Source: Synergistaceae bacterium (GTDB lineage: Bacteria; Synergistota; Synergistia; Synergistales; Synergistaceae). Taken from it: a stretch of DNA of 47,760 nucleotides. Below the pieces are notes generated by a model. It ran no database searches. It saw only the letters and a program-made list of their open reading frames with translations, and was not told the DNA's origin. Location of the stretch: positions 1-47,760 of the forward strand of contig JAISFV010000050.1 in the NCBI GenBank assembly GCA_031263445.1. The letters run 5' to 3'. Within the stretch, counting starts at the first letter, position 1. Every line of letters starts with the position of its first letter. The position numbers were made by a program, and so were the translations under genes. Positions 34,541 through 43,388 of the stretch are shown in pieces.

Positions 34541-35512
34541 TCAATGCAGTTTTTCCATAGCGCCCGAGACCGTCCTGGCTATTGTCTCTCCGGTCAGGTG
34601 GTATCGCTCAAGCAGCTCGCGGTATTCGGCAATTTCGACGAACGAGTCAGGTATGCCGATGATCTTAAGCGGCGGTCTGTCCGCGAACTCTGAGAGAAAT
34701 TCCGCCACGGCACTTCCCAGGCCGCCTAAAATGCTGTGTTCCTCCACCGTCACTATGAGTTTCTTTGAAAGGAGCCGGCCCACTGTTTCAGTGTCAAGCG
34801 GTTTTATGGTATGCATGTCCACTACCGCAGCGGAGACGCCGGCCTTTTCCAACAGATCCGAGGCGACTATGCTCTCGTGGATCATCATGCCGTTCGCGAT
34901 AATCGCGACATCAGAACCTTCCCTCAGTGATATCGCCTTCCCGATTTCAAAGTCGTAATCGTCGCCGTAGACTATGGGCGTCCTGGATGAGCCGGTCAGT
35001 CTGAGGTAAACGGGGCCAGGGTGTCTTTGCGCCGCGCATATCGCCTTTGCCGCTTCAGCGCAGTCGGCCGGGGTGATTATGGTTATCCCTGGTATTGACC
35101 TCAAGACGCCTACATCCTCGAAACAGCAGTGCGTGTTGCCTAGAATGCCGGAGACGAGCCCGCTCGCCAAGCCGACCATGCACACCTTGCTTCCCATGTA
35201 GCCCAGATTCACCCTGATCTGTTCACAGCAGCGCATGGTCTGGAACGGCGCGAACGACGTCGTGAATACGGAGTATCCCTCGCTCGCAAGCCCTGTGGCT
35301 ATGCCCATCATGTTTTGCTCCGCGATGCCGACATCGAGATATTTTTCCGTATAAGCGCTCTTAAAGCGGTCAAGCCCGGCGGACGTCGACACGTCTGCGG
35401 AAATAACCATCAAGTCGTCAATTTCCGTGGCGAGCTCGATCATCACCAGCCCGAACGTGGCGCGCTGCCCTACTCTCGACCATGACTTAGACAGTGCTTC
35501 ATTTATTATCAT
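34541..35512 (-). CDS. Transketolase, C-terminal subunit (split)
   Basis: ATG 35512 overlaps the stop of the N-terminal subunit (ATGA), giving 323 residues. It has the pyrimidine-binding domain (GLVMIELATEIDDLMVISAD, KYLDVGIAEQNMMGIATGLA with the activating Glu65) and the C-terminal regulatory domain (GKAISLREGSDVAIIANGMM). With the partner subunit it forms a thiamine-diphosphate enzyme that moves a two-carbon ketol unit to an aldehyde. Split transketolases are common in non-housekeeping clusters. Confidence 0.9.
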   Translation of the reverse strand: MIINEALSKSWSRVGQRATFGLVMIELATEIDDLMVISADVSTSAGLDRFKSAYTEKYLDVGIAEQNMMGIATGLASEGYSVFTTSFAPFQTMRCCEQIRVNLGYMGSKVCMVGLASGLVSGILGNTHCCFEDVGVLRSIPGITIITPADCAEAAKAICAAQRHPGPVYLRLTGSSRTPIVYGDDYDFEIGKAISLREGSDVAIIANGMMIHESIVASDLLEKAGVSAAVVDMHTIKPLDTETVGRLLSKKLIVTVEEHSILGGLGSAVAEFLSEFADRPPLKIIGIPDSFVEIAEYRELLERYHLTGETIARTVSGAMEKLH

Positions 35513-36360
35513 AGCTGCCGCGGCCTTTCCAGTTCTCCCGTGAGCGAGTCGTATTGGGATTTGGAGATCATGGCGTGATGCCATCTGTTATCCGACTCGA
35601 ACAGGCTGAAACCCTTACCTTTTATCGTCATGGCGGCGATCATGAGGGGTTTGCATTTCTCGTATGAAGCCGTCAGAGATTCGTACAGCCTTTCGGCGTC
35701 GTGTCCGTCAACCGTTACGGCGCTCCATCCAAACGAGCGGGCTTTTTCGGCCATATCCCCGACGCTCATTATATCCTCATTTCTCCCTCCGAGCTGGAAA
35801 GAGTTACAATCAGCTATCGCCACGAGATTATCCAGCTTGAACTGAGCCGCTGACATCACCGCTTCCCACACAGACCCTTCGTTGCACTCGCCGTCTCCCA
35901 TAAGGACGTAGACTTTATTTGCATTGCCTTTTTTTTTCATGGCGAGCGCGACTCCGACCCCGAGGGAAAGCCCCATGCCGAGGCTTCCGTTTGTAAATTC
36001 TATGCCCCTTTCGAGGTTCTTGACGGGGTGGCCCGCTAGAAAAGTCCCAGGCTTTTCAAATGTCTCAAGGTCTTTCTTCGATAAATATCCCACTTCTGCA
36101 AGCGCGGCATAGTACCCCAGAACCCCATGCCCCTTGCTCAGTATGAACCTGTCTCTGCCGCCCCAGAGCGGGTCGCTTTTGTTTAATTTCATAACCCCGC
36201 CGTACAGAACCGCCAAGATGTCGATTATCGACATGCCGGCGCCAATGTGGGAAGCGCTCCCACGCGCTGAGAAGGCCATATCGAGCGCGCTTTTTCGCAT
36301 ACGCGCAGCCATATCCTCGATATCGCGGATCAAACTCTTCGTCAGGACACCCGACTCCAT
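35509..36360 (-). CDS. Transketolase, N-terminal subunit (split)
   Basis: Start ATG 36360 is placed by GGAGG 7 bases upstream; the open frame further upstream overlaps the acyl carrier protein gene. Of 283 residues, the thiamine-diphosphate site is GDGECNEGSVWEAVMSA (155-171) with N187, and the conserved FILSKGHGVLGYYAAL and TNGSLGMGLSLGVG are present. It pairs with the downstream subunit. Its placement right after the ACP suggests it works on a product of this cluster. Confidence 0.9.
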   Translation of the reverse strand: MESGVLTKSLIRDIEDMAARMRKSALDMAFSARGSASHIGAGMSIIDILAVLYGGVMKLNKSDPLWGGRDRFILSKGHGVLGYYAALAEVGYLSKKDLETFEKPGTFLAGHPVKNLERGIEFTNGSLGMGLSLGVGVALAMKKKGNANKVYVLMGDGECNEGSVWEAVMSAAQFKLDNLVAIADCNSFQLGGRNEDIMSVGDMAEKARSFGWSAVTVDGHDAERLYESLTASYEKCKPLMIAAMTIKGKGFSLFESDNRWHHAMISKSQYDSLTGELERPRQL

Positions 36361-36395
36361 CCATACCCCTCCAGCTTGCGTCCCGGTTTCTTGCC

Positions 36396-36662
36396 TCAAA
36401 ACGCCACGTCGTATTTTTTCAGGATCTCCATGCCGGCCTCGTAAGACGAAAAGTCTATGATGTCGTCCGTATCCAGCAGTATCCCGAACTCGTCTTCCAG
36501 CAGCGCCATGAGCGCCATGTGTCCGACAGAATCCCACTCCTGTATCGCCTGATACTTCAGCGATTCGGCTTCGGTGCCGTCAGTCAAGGCAAACGCCTCG
36601 ACGAAACAGCCTCTATATTTTTCCAGATTAGAAATGACAATGACCTCCCTACATGCCGCCAT
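36396..36662 (-). CDS. Acyl carrier protein
   Basis: A short protein of about 80-88 residues. The phosphopantetheine Ser45 is in EWDSVGHMALMALLEDEF, the ACP signature, with acidic helices around it. It overlaps the SDR gene by 14 bp. The start is uncertain: ATG 36662 lacks a ribosome binding site, while an ATT at 36635 has AGGGAGG 8 bases upstream and would be a rare start codon. It probably holds the intermediate made by the ligase, SDR and LuxE-like enzymes. Confidence 0.85.
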   Translation of the reverse strand: MAACREVIVISNLEKYRGCFVEAFALTDGTEAESLKYQAIQEWDSVGHMALMALLEDEFGILLDTDDIIDFSSYEAGMEILKKYDVAF

Positions 36663-37395
36663 CGACGCGCAGCACTTGACCGGTCATAAACGAGGAGAGC
36701 TCGGACGCCAGGAAAAGTATCGCCCCTGATATCTCGCCCGTCTGCGCCTTCCTCTTCATGACGGTTTTTTCGGTCGCCCGCCTGATAAAACTCTCATCCA
36801 TCGCTCTGGCCATATCCGTGTCGGTAACGCCAGGGGCGACCGCGTTGACGCGTATATTGTAGTCGTTCAATTCGATAGCGAGCTTCTTAGTGGCACCGAT
36901 CAAGGCCGCCTTGCTCGCCGAATACTCGATCTGCGCTTCTCCGTCGATACCCGCGATAGACGCGACGTTGACGATGCTCTTGCTGACGCTTTTATTCCTC
37001 GTCATCATCCTCGCGGCGTATTGCGTCAGGGCCATCTGAGCAAAAAAATTGACATCGAACACAGTCTTCATCTTTTCAACAGGCGTCATCAAAAAGGCAG
37101 TGTCGTCCGCAGTTATCCCGGCATTATTGACCAATATGTCTATCTGGTGCTTCGACGCGGCGATCTCCCTCATCTTCTGCTTCATTGCCTCGTAGTCGGT
37201 GAGATCGAAGCAGACAGGCCATATCTCGGTGCCGTACATCCTGGAGATGTCGTCTAACAGAGCCAGGAAATCAGGCGTCTCGCGCCTCGCGTGAGCGTAT
37301 ACCTTGGCCCCGTTTGCCGCGAAGGCTTCGAGGGTCGCAAGCCCTATCCCCCTGTTGGTTCCGGTAATTATCGCTGTTTTTTCGTGCAGCAGCAA
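36649..37395 (-). CDS. FabG-like short-chain dehydrogenase/reductase
   Basis: A 248-residue SDR. It has cofactor loop TGTNRGIG (11-18), NNAG (90-93) and catalytic Ser146, Tyr158, Lys162 (NVASIAG, YSASKAAL). It resembles 3-oxoacyl-ACP reductases, and the next gene is an ACP, so a 3-keto or hydroxyketone reduction on a carrier is plausible. The start is a TTG with GAGGGG 9 bases upstream. The 177 bp before it is AT-rich and may hold a promoter, which would make SDR-to-LuxC its own transcript. Confidence 0.88.
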   Translation of the reverse strand: MLLHEKTAIITGTNRGIGLATLEAFAANGAKVYAHARRETPDFLALLDDISRMYGTEIWPVCFDLTDYEAMKQKMREIAASKHQIDILVNNAGITADDTAFLMTPVEKMKTVFDVNFFAQMALTQYAARMMTRNKSVSKSIVNVASIAGIDGEAQIEYSASKAALIGATKKLAIELNDYNIRVNAVAPGVTDTDMARAMDESFIRRATEKTVMKRKAQTGEISGAILFLASELSSFMTGQVLRVDGGM

Positions 37396-37572
37396 GGTTT
37401 TTCACCCCTCTTGCGTCATTGTTAAATGCCTTTTTCATCCTTTAACATTGGATGTTCATTACACCCTCCAGTCCTCGCGCTCGTTGCATCGCCCGTCTCT
37501 AATGATTTTTCTTTTTTTGCCTCGGATCGTCATGTGATATATTGTTTTTAATCAGCTGGTAATCTCGGGAGA

Positions 37573-38349
37573 TCAGCATTTCTTGCACACGACATAAAAA
37601 ATTATCGAATCTTCTGGATCAGGGAAAATATCGGCTTCTTTTGCAAAATCCAGTATCTCAAACCCATTTTGTCTGAGTTTATATTCCAATTCACCCTTTG
37701 TAAACCAATATAACAGGTTTTGATCTGTTTTCCAGAATTTACTATTAACCTTTTGGTTTTTATTCCTTACGCGAGGGAGGAAGCGCGGCTTGATTTTTGC
37801 TCCTTGGAGTGTCCACGCTATTTTTAGGAATAATGAAAGCAATTCATTCCATTTTCGTCCTTTGTAATCCAACGCGTCGAAAAGAAACAGTCCTCCTGGT
37901 TTCAGAATTCTGTGGATTTCTCGGAGGGATTTATCGAAGCCGGCGTTATCGACAAAACACAACATACGATTTAAATAAACCACGTAATCAAAATAAACGT
38001 TTTCCAAGCAGGAAAGCTCCCTCATGTCCCCAACGAAAAATTTTACATTTGAGTTTCTGGCTGAGCCGTTGCGTTTCGCTATCTCTACAAATTCAGGCAC
38101 GAAATCGAAAGCCTGAATGTGTTTGGCTCCCATGCTTTCCATATGGAATTCTATTCGGCCCGAAGCACATCCCCCGCTAAGCATCTTTTTATCCGATAGA
38201 GTCTCGATCCCTTTTCCCAGAAGCCATTTACTGAGCAACCACTCCATGCCCCGATGTAAAGGCATGTTCTCAGCGTCACCCCAAATACTATCCAGTTTCC
38301 AGTACTTTATGTCATCTTCCAAAGACAAATCGGTTTTCTCCTTTGTCAA
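37573..38349 (-). CDS. Class I SAM-dependent methyltransferase
   Basis: A 258-residue protein with the SAM motif KKMLSGGCASGRIEFHME (motif I, GxxxG type) and acidic AFDFVPEF, then YVVYLNRML and LKPGGLFLFDALD. The C-terminal part is unlike rRNA methylases, so a small-molecule or sugar target is likely. The TTG start overlaps the ATP-grasp stop (ATTGA), implying coupling. Base composition is lower in GC than the rest of the window, compatible with recent transfer. The exact target is unknown. Confidence 0.75.
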   Translation of the reverse strand: MTKEKTDLSLEDDIKYWKLDSIWGDAENMPLHRGMEWLLSKWLLGKGIETLSDKKMLSGGCASGRIEFHMESMGAKHIQAFDFVPEFVEIAKRNGSARNSNVKFFVGDMRELSCLENVYFDYVVYLNRMLCFVDNAGFDKSLREIHRILKPGGLFLFDALDYKGRKWNELLSLFLKIAWTLQGAKIKPRFLPRVRNKNQKVNSKFWKTDQNLLYWFTKGELEYKLRQNGFEILDFAKEADIFPDPEDSIIFYVVCKKC

Positions 38350-39311
38350 TGATTATTTTTGGTCATTATTTCGGGGTATTTCATCATAAGCACATCGGTA
38401 GAATAGGAGGGAAACAATTGCCGATTGGCGAAACCAGACAAATTTTCCACTATGAAAGCCGGGAAATCCAGACCGCACTCATACGCGTGGGGATATACCC
38501 CGCCAAAACGCGGATTTACCTCGGAAATATAAAATTGATCGGCCATCTTGAAAGCATCTATGTCTATGGCTCCTCTAAACCCGCTCTCCTCGATGAATTT
38601 TTTTAAAATGCCAAATAACTCCTCATCGTAAAATGAAACCGCTTTGTCCGCTTCGCCTGCCCTCATCAACAGCTTCTGTTTCATGAAAATTGATACCACT
38701 TCGCCGCTCAGCATATCGATATAGGCATCCACGTCAAGATCCAAACCGTCTATGAATTGCTGAACGATGAACTCATTCCCTTTATCTGAGAAAAGGGCTT
38801 CCAGTCTCGCGTGGTCGAATACTTTTTCAACTGCGACACTGGCGCTTCCGCGTACTGGTTTCATAATAACAGGGAAAGAGATTTCGCTTGATTCAAAGGC
38901 TTTGTCGAATGATTTCTGATCTTTGTACGTTTTGGCACAATTATAGCCGTGTGCTGTCAGCCATTGGTACATTTCCCATTTGTCGAGGCACCTCTCGCAG
39001 ATTTCATAATTCGATCCTATGACAGTGGCCCCTTTTGCCGCAAAACGTTCTATGTTACGGGCTAAGACCGATAATTCGGGATCTATGAGAGAAAATAGCC
39101 CCTTGATATTTTCTTTTTCACAGATGCTCAATATTATGTCAATATAGCCGTCATCTGTTACAGGAGGTACTAAATAGTATCCGTCAGCCGCGTATAACGC
39201 GGGTGCCAGTTTGCTGCAGTCGGTGGCAATGACCTTTCCGCCTGGCAGCGCTTTTTTGAAATATTCGACGATTTTAACGCGGATCCCGCAGCTCAAAATG
39301 AGTATGTTCAT
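38346..39311 (-). CDS. ATP-grasp ligase (carbamoyl-phosphate-synthase-like)
   Basis: A 321-residue ATP-grasp enzyme: N-domain MNILILSCGIRVKIVEYF, then an ATP-grasp central part (SFPVIMKPVRGSASVAVEKV, EFIVQQFIDGLDLDVDAYID) and metal-binding end (FYISEVNPRFGGVYPHAYEC). Members join a carboxylate to an amine or similar. GAGGAG lies 7 bases before the ATG. It may attach an amino-acid or acyl group to a sugar, with the methyltransferase next to it; substrate is an inference. AT-rich like its neighbour. Confidence 0.8.
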   Translation of the reverse strand: MNILILSCGIRVKIVEYFKKALPGGKVIATDCSKLAPALYAADGYYLVPPVTDDGYIDIILSICEKENIKGLFSLIDPELSVLARNIERFAAKGATVIGSNYEICERCLDKWEMYQWLTAHGYNCAKTYKDQKSFDKAFESSEISFPVIMKPVRGSASVAVEKVFDHARLEALFSDKGNEFIVQQFIDGLDLDVDAYIDMLSGEVVSIFMKQKLLMRAGEADKAVSFYDEELFGILKKFIEESGFRGAIDIDAFKMADQFYISEVNPRFGGVYPHAYECGLDFPAFIVENLSGFANRQLFPSYSTDVLMMKYPEIMTKNNH

Positions 39312-39349
39312 GACATCGCTCCTCTTGCCATCGCTGATGTTTTTATCTG

Positions 39350-39577
39350 CTATTGTCCCTTATTCTTAATGTTGACAATAGTGGCCACGCGCGAAGAAGG
39401 ATGCACCATGGCCAGGAATGACACGTTCAGGTTTCCCCTGAATTTCCTGACGAAGCCTACGCGGGGATATGGCCCGATATAAGGCTTCCTGCCGTATTCG
39501 GCGTCGTCCGCGCTCACGCCAGGGAAGCAAACAGAAATTCTGCCAATGTGCACGTTGCTTACGGCGTATTCATTCAT
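39350..39577 (-). CDS. Small unknown protein in nonulosonate cluster
   Basis: A 75-residue product that reads as protein (SNVHIGRISVCFPGVSADDA, PYPRVGFVRKFRGNLNVSFL) but matches no family I know. It starts 9 bp after the acetyltransferase stop. A GGAAGGGG precedes the ATG by 12 bases. It may be a real small gene or a truncated one. Confidence 0.4.
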   Translation of the reverse strand: MNEYAVSNVHIGRISVCFPGVSADDAEYGRKPYIGPYPRVGFVRKFRGNLNVSFLAMVHPSSRVATIVNIKNKGQ

Positions 39578-39586
39578 GATAGCGGA

Positions 39587-40303
39587 TTACCCCTTCCAAT
39601 GGGTTGAACCCCAAAATTTTCCCGCAAGGCCGGTCAGCTTGCCGTGCAATCTCTCAAATCCTTCCCTGTCCATGGAGAACGTCCATAATTTCTCGTCTGT
39701 GTTGGCAGACTCCGCGTCGGTCCTCGTGTAAATTACCTTGCCGCCGTCATGCGAAACCGACAGGGAATACTCTTTTTCAAAGGCGAACCCGCCCTTCCGC
39801 ACGATATACGCCGCCATCGCGTTTTTTTTGAACAGCTCGATCCTGCAGAGGGATAAATCCAACAGGCCGAAACAAATCCGGGCCTTCTCGATACCGATCA
39901 TCTCGAAGAGCCGCATATGCCCGCCCCTTGCCCACCTCATCGTGCCGTCCAGCTCGAAAGAGCCGTCCTCCAGCACGGTGAAGCCGTCCTGGCCCACGAC
40001 GACGCCTTCCAGCGTCTCCACCAAAAAAAGCACTTTGCCGTCGTTGCCCAATACAGAGGTTTCGAGCCACGCTCGCTTGTTCTCCGGCGTCGCGTCGAAC
40101 TGCGTCAGGAAGAACTCCTTGAAGCGCGTTCGGGCCTCCGCCATCGTCTCGATGAGCGCCCTGTCGTCTAGGTCAGCCCTGTCGAACGCCTTTAAAAAGC
40201 CTATCTCCCTCATGTCCTCGTCGCGCACCGGCAGCCTCACCCCCGCGTCGCCTGGGAGGCCCTTCATACGCCGGATCAGAAGCCGCCGCTCCCCGTCAGT
40301 CAC
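39587..40303 (-). CDS. GNAT-like acetyltransferase (PseH-like position)
   Basis: A 238-residue product resembling the GCN5-related N-acetyltransferase fold: a VRDEDMREIGFLKAF start, central beta strands (VLFLVETLEGVVVGQDGF) and a WARGGHMRLFEMIG segment that may contain the acetyl-CoA loop. It lies immediately downstream of the PseG-type gene and overlaps it by 8 bp. PseH performs the N-acetylation that precedes PseG in pseudaminic-acid synthesis, so an analogous role is plausible. The GTG start has no clear ribosome binding site; the ATG at 40267 is an alternative. Confidence 0.6.
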   Translation of the reverse strand: MTDGERRLLIRRMKGLPGDAGVRLPVRDEDMREIGFLKAFDRADLDDRALIETMAEARTRFKEFFLTQFDATPENKRAWLETSVLGNDGKVLFLVETLEGVVVGQDGFTVLEDGSFELDGTMRWARGGHMRLFEMIGIEKARICFGLLDLSLCRIELFKKNAMAAYIVRKGGFAFEKEYSLSVSHDGGKVIYTRTDAESANTDEKLWTFSMDREGFERLHGKLTGLAGKFWGSTHWKG

Positions 40304-41264
40304 TGCAGCCGCCGAATAATTCCAAGAGTCTCCGCGCGCACAGGAGAGCGCCGTCTTTTTTCACGAGGCCCTTCAAGGAATGTGCGTCGGGTTCGTATGA
40401 GAGCGCACTGCAAATGTCATGATACCCTATATCCTTCCATTCGCCCAAATCGAGCGCCACTCCCATCCGCGTCAGTTTCTCCCCAAACGCGCCCTGGTTT
40501 GGCGCGACGGAAAAGACGGCAGCGCGCTTCTCCATCGCCAGCGCCTCGTAAGCTGTGACGCTGGCGGTGCAGATGACCAGGCGCGCACGGGACAGCAAAA
40601 GCGGGAAATCGCCCGCGTCGTGGCGTATTTCAATATTTCCCCGGCCAAGCGAAATTTCGCGGACGGCCTCAAGCCTCGGAGCGGAGACGAACGGCCCCAG
40701 CGCTATCACGAGGGCTGGCCGGTCCGCGCCCCACCAGCGGGCCATGCCGGGCGCGGTGTCCGCCACGTCCGCAGCGCCTGGTGCGAAGAGGACGTAATCC
40801 CGCTCCTCTGGTTCGAGCGTCCAGAACTCGCGTCGCAAAAGCGCGTAACCGGGGCCGAGCAGATAGTCACATCGGCCCTGCCCGTAAAGCCCGCGTGACG
40901 CGCCTATCCCGTAGTTGATCACTGCGTCCGCATATGTTGCCGCGCTCTTGCTGTACAGGTCGTCTATCATGACGAGCTTCTGCGCCTTTGAGATATCCCT
41001 GAGGAACCCCTCGGGCGCAAGGTAGCTGTCCACGACGGCGAACCGATATCCCGCAGCCGATTTCAGCGCCTCCGGGCCGAATATATCTCCCAGGTAAATT
41101 TTGTCTTTTATGCCGAGGCTCTCCGCCTGATGCGACGCGCCCTCGTTCAGTATCCAAGAGCAAGCCGTACCTTGAGCTTCAAGGGCCTGGGAGAGGGCGA
41201 AACAGCGCGACAGATGGCCGCCGCCGATATTTTGGCCCGCGTTCGTGACGATGACGGCCTTCAT
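40296..41264 (-). CDS. pseG: PseG-type UDP-sugar hydrolase
   Basis: A 322-residue glycosyltransferase-B-like hydrolase of the PseG type. GGGHLSRCFALSQAL (14-28) carries the conserved His17, and LVMIDDLYSKSAATYADAVI plus DYLLGPGYALLRREFW are family features. PseG removes UDP from the diacetamido-trideoxy sugar before the synthase step. AAGGGCGC precedes the ATG, and the gene lies 6 bp from the synthase gene. The C-terminal domain is longer on the Ala/Val side than typical, so a related nonulosonate cannot be excluded. Confidence 0.8.
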   Translation of the reverse strand: MKAVIVTNAGQNIGGGHLSRCFALSQALEAQGTACSWILNEGASHQAESLGIKDKIYLGDIFGPEALKSAAGYRFAVVDSYLAPEGFLRDISKAQKLVMIDDLYSKSAATYADAVINYGIGASRGLYGQGRCDYLLGPGYALLRREFWTLEPEERDYVLFAPGAADVADTAPGMARWWGADRPALVIALGPFVSAPRLEAVREISLGRGNIEIRHDAGDFPLLLSRARLVICTASVTAYEALAMEKRAAVFSVAPNQGAFGEKLTRMGVALDLGEWKDIGYHDICSALSYEPDAHSLKGLVKKDGALLCARRLLELFGGCSD

Positions 41265-41270
41265 GCGCCC

Positions 41271-42287
41271 TTAACCCAGCATATCCATCGTAATCCAGGA
41301 ATCGCTCGGGATGTCGAGCGCCGCCCTCCTGCCGACGACCCACGGCATGTACTTCGGGCGGATGCCGTGCCCCGGCCGCTTGGTTATCAGCATGTCCTCT
41401 GTGATTACCGTCCCCTTCACGATATCGACAGCCGCGTGGATGCTGCGGCGCGCGTAACCGTAAGCCACTAGCTCCTCTTGGGCCGGGCCGGTCTTCATGC
41501 CGTCCCCGAACGCAGATTCGATTTCGCGTATCTGGCGCACAAGTTCAGCCAGTTCGTGCGGCTCGATAGCGAACGAGTGATCCGGCCCCTTCATGCCCCT
41601 GTCCATTGTGAAGTGTTTCTCTATGATCGATGCCCCCATGCCAACGGCCGCCGTAGAAATGTGGATCCCCGTCGTGTGATCCGAGAGGCCGACCGGTACG
41701 CCGAACGCCCGACGCATCGTCTCCATGCTCCGCAGGTTCATTATAGAAGCTGGCGCGGGATAGCAGGAAGCGCACTGGAGCAGCGCTACGGAGTCGTTGC
41801 CGCGCTCGCGGCAAGCGGTTATCGCGTCCTCTATCTCCCCCATGTTCGCGAGGCCGGTGGCTATGATCATCGGCTTGCCCTTCGCTGCGGCGTGCCGTAT
41901 CAGCGGCAGGTCCACTATCTCGAAGGAGGCGATTTTAAACAGGCCGGACACGGCGTCCAGTTCGTCAACGGCGGCTACGTCGAAGGGCGTGGCGAAGAAC
42001 AGGAGGGCCTTCGCCGCGCAGTACGCCGACAGCTCCGGCAGCCAATCGCGCGGGGTGGCGACGCTTTCTATCAGCTTGGTGACGTTGCTGCCATCGTACC
42101 CAAGCCGTTCGTCGTCCCTGGACGAATAAAGCGTCGGAGCGCTGTATATCTGGAACTTTGCCGCGTCGGCACCAGCTTCGGCGGCTGCGTCGACCAGCTC
42201 TTTCGCCAGGCTGAGCGAACGGTTGTGGTTGGCGCCTATCTCGGCTACGATAAAGGCACGCCCAGGCGGCGTGGGAAAATCGTTCAT
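41271..42287 (-). CDS. pseI: NeuB/PseI-type nonulosonic-acid synthase
   Basis: A 338-residue synthase: a TIM-barrel (AEIGANHNRSLSLAKELV, DAAKFQIYSAPTLY, SDHTTGIHISTAAVGMGASI, EKHFTMDRGMKGPDHSF) and a C-terminal SAF/antifreeze-like domain (RSIHAAVDIVKGTVITEDM, KRPGHGIRPKYM). It condenses a hexosamine with phosphoenolpyruvate to make a nine-carbon sugar. With PseG next to it pseudaminic acid is the likeliest product, but the family splits NeuB/PseI/LegI only by full alignment. Upstream lies ilvE, 21 bp away. PseB, PseC and PseF are not in the window. Confidence 0.88.
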   Translation of the reverse strand: MNDFPTPPGRAFIVAEIGANHNRSLSLAKELVDAAAEAGADAAKFQIYSAPTLYSSRDDERLGYDGSNVTKLIESVATPRDWLPELSAYCAAKALLFFATPFDVAAVDELDAVSGLFKIASFEIVDLPLIRHAAAKGKPMIIATGLANMGEIEDAITACRERGNDSVALLQCASCYPAPASIMNLRSMETMRRAFGVPVGLSDHTTGIHISTAAVGMGASIIEKHFTMDRGMKGPDHSFAIEPHELAELVRQIREIESAFGDGMKTGPAQEELVAYGYARRSIHAAVDIVKGTVITEDMLITKRPGHGIRPKYMPWVVGRRAALDIPSDSWITMDMLG

Positions 42288-42308
42288 TTCAGCACCACGC
42301 AGACAGTC

Positions 42309-43388
42309 CTACCCTACCCTGTAGACCCAGCCGAACTTGTCCTCCAGCGCGCACGTCTGGATCCCTGTGATCTCGTCGTACAGCCTCTGGGAGACTTTGC
42401 CGATCCTGCCGTCGTTGAAGCTCATTACGCTGTCGTTCCACTTGAGCTCGCCGATGGGAGAGATAACCGCCGCCGTGCCTGTACAAAAGACCTCTTCGAC
42501 ATGTCCCGCCCTGTAAGACGAGGCCAGTTCGTCAATGGATATTTTCCGCTCGGACATGAGCATGCCCCAGCTCTTGACCAGATCGATGACGGACATACGG
42601 GTGACGCCAGGCAGTATGCTGCCGTTCAGCTCCGGCGTGACGACCTCGCCGCCGATCACGAAGAATATGTTCATGCCGCCCACTTCCTCGATGTACTTGC
42701 GTTCCACGCCGTCGAGCCACAGCACCTGCGAATACCCTGCGCGGTGCGCCTCCTCCTGCGATTTCAGGGAAGCCGCGTAGTTCCCGGCGCACTTCGCGAA
42801 GCCAGTGCCTCCGCGCACGGAGCGGACATACTCGTTTTCAACGTAAATTTTAACGGGGGACAGGCCCTCTTTAAAGTAAGAACCGACGGGCGAGAGGATT
42901 GTCGCGAATATATAGGAATGTGCCGCCCGCACGCCCAAGAAGGGCTCGTTCGCGAAAATAAAAGGCCGCACGTAGAGCGACGTGCCTGGCGCGGAAGGCA
43001 CCCACGCTTCGTCGGACTTCACCAACTGGGCGATGGCGTCCAGGAAGCCCTTTTCGTCGACAGGCGGTATGCACATACGATCACAGCTCTTGTTCATGCG
43101 GGCCATGTTGCGGTCGGGGCGGAACATCACAACGCCCTGGTCCTTCGTCCGGTAGGCCTTCAAACCCTCGAAGATGAGCTGCCCGTAGTGCAGGCAGCTG
43201 GCGGCCGGTTCGAGCGCAATCGGCCCGTAGGGGACGATCCTCGCGTCGTGCCAGCCCTTCCCCTCGTCGTAGTCGATCAGCAGCATGTGATCGGTGAACA
43301 CTGTCCCAAATTTAATTTCACCGAGCTCCTGCTCGCCGGGCCTCTTTTTCGGACGGTCAGTCCTCTGGATGCTTAAGTTCACGCTCAC
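42309..43388 (-). CDS. ilvE: Branched-chain amino-acid aminotransferase
   Basis: A 359-residue fold-type IV PLP enzyme. The PLP Lys199 is in GTGFAKCAGNYAAS and the conserved HYGQLIFEGLKAYR and EEVFCTGTAAVISPIGEL are present. It makes Val, Leu and Ile from the keto acids. The GTG start is supported by GGAAGG. It precedes the nonulosonate genes in the same direction and may share their transcript, but has its own general role. Confidence 0.93.
   Translation of the reverse strand: MSVNLSIQRTDRPKKRPGEQELGEIKFGTVFTDHMLLIDYDEGKGWHDARIVPYGPIALEPAASCLHYGQLIFEGLKAYRTKDQGVVMFRPDRNMARMNKSCDRMCIPPVDEKGFLDAIAQLVKSDEAWVPSAPGTSLYVRPFIFANEPFLGVRAAHSYIFATILSPVGSYFKEGLSPVKIYVENEYVRSVRGGTGFAKCAGNYAASLKSQEEAHRAGYSQVLWLDGVERKYIEEVGGMNIFFVIGGEVVTPELNGSILPGVTRMSVIDLVKSWGMLMSERKISIDELASSYRAGHVEEVFCTGTAAVISPIGELKWNDSVMSFNDGRIGKVSQRLYDEITGIQTCALEDKFGWVYRVG

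Noticed and set aside
41478-43376. A 632-residue plus-strand open frame across the pseI and ilvE region
   Set aside because: It is the antisense shadow of two certain genes (synthase and aminotransferase), with Arg/His/Val-rich composition and no recognisable motif. GC-rich third positions create such shadows.
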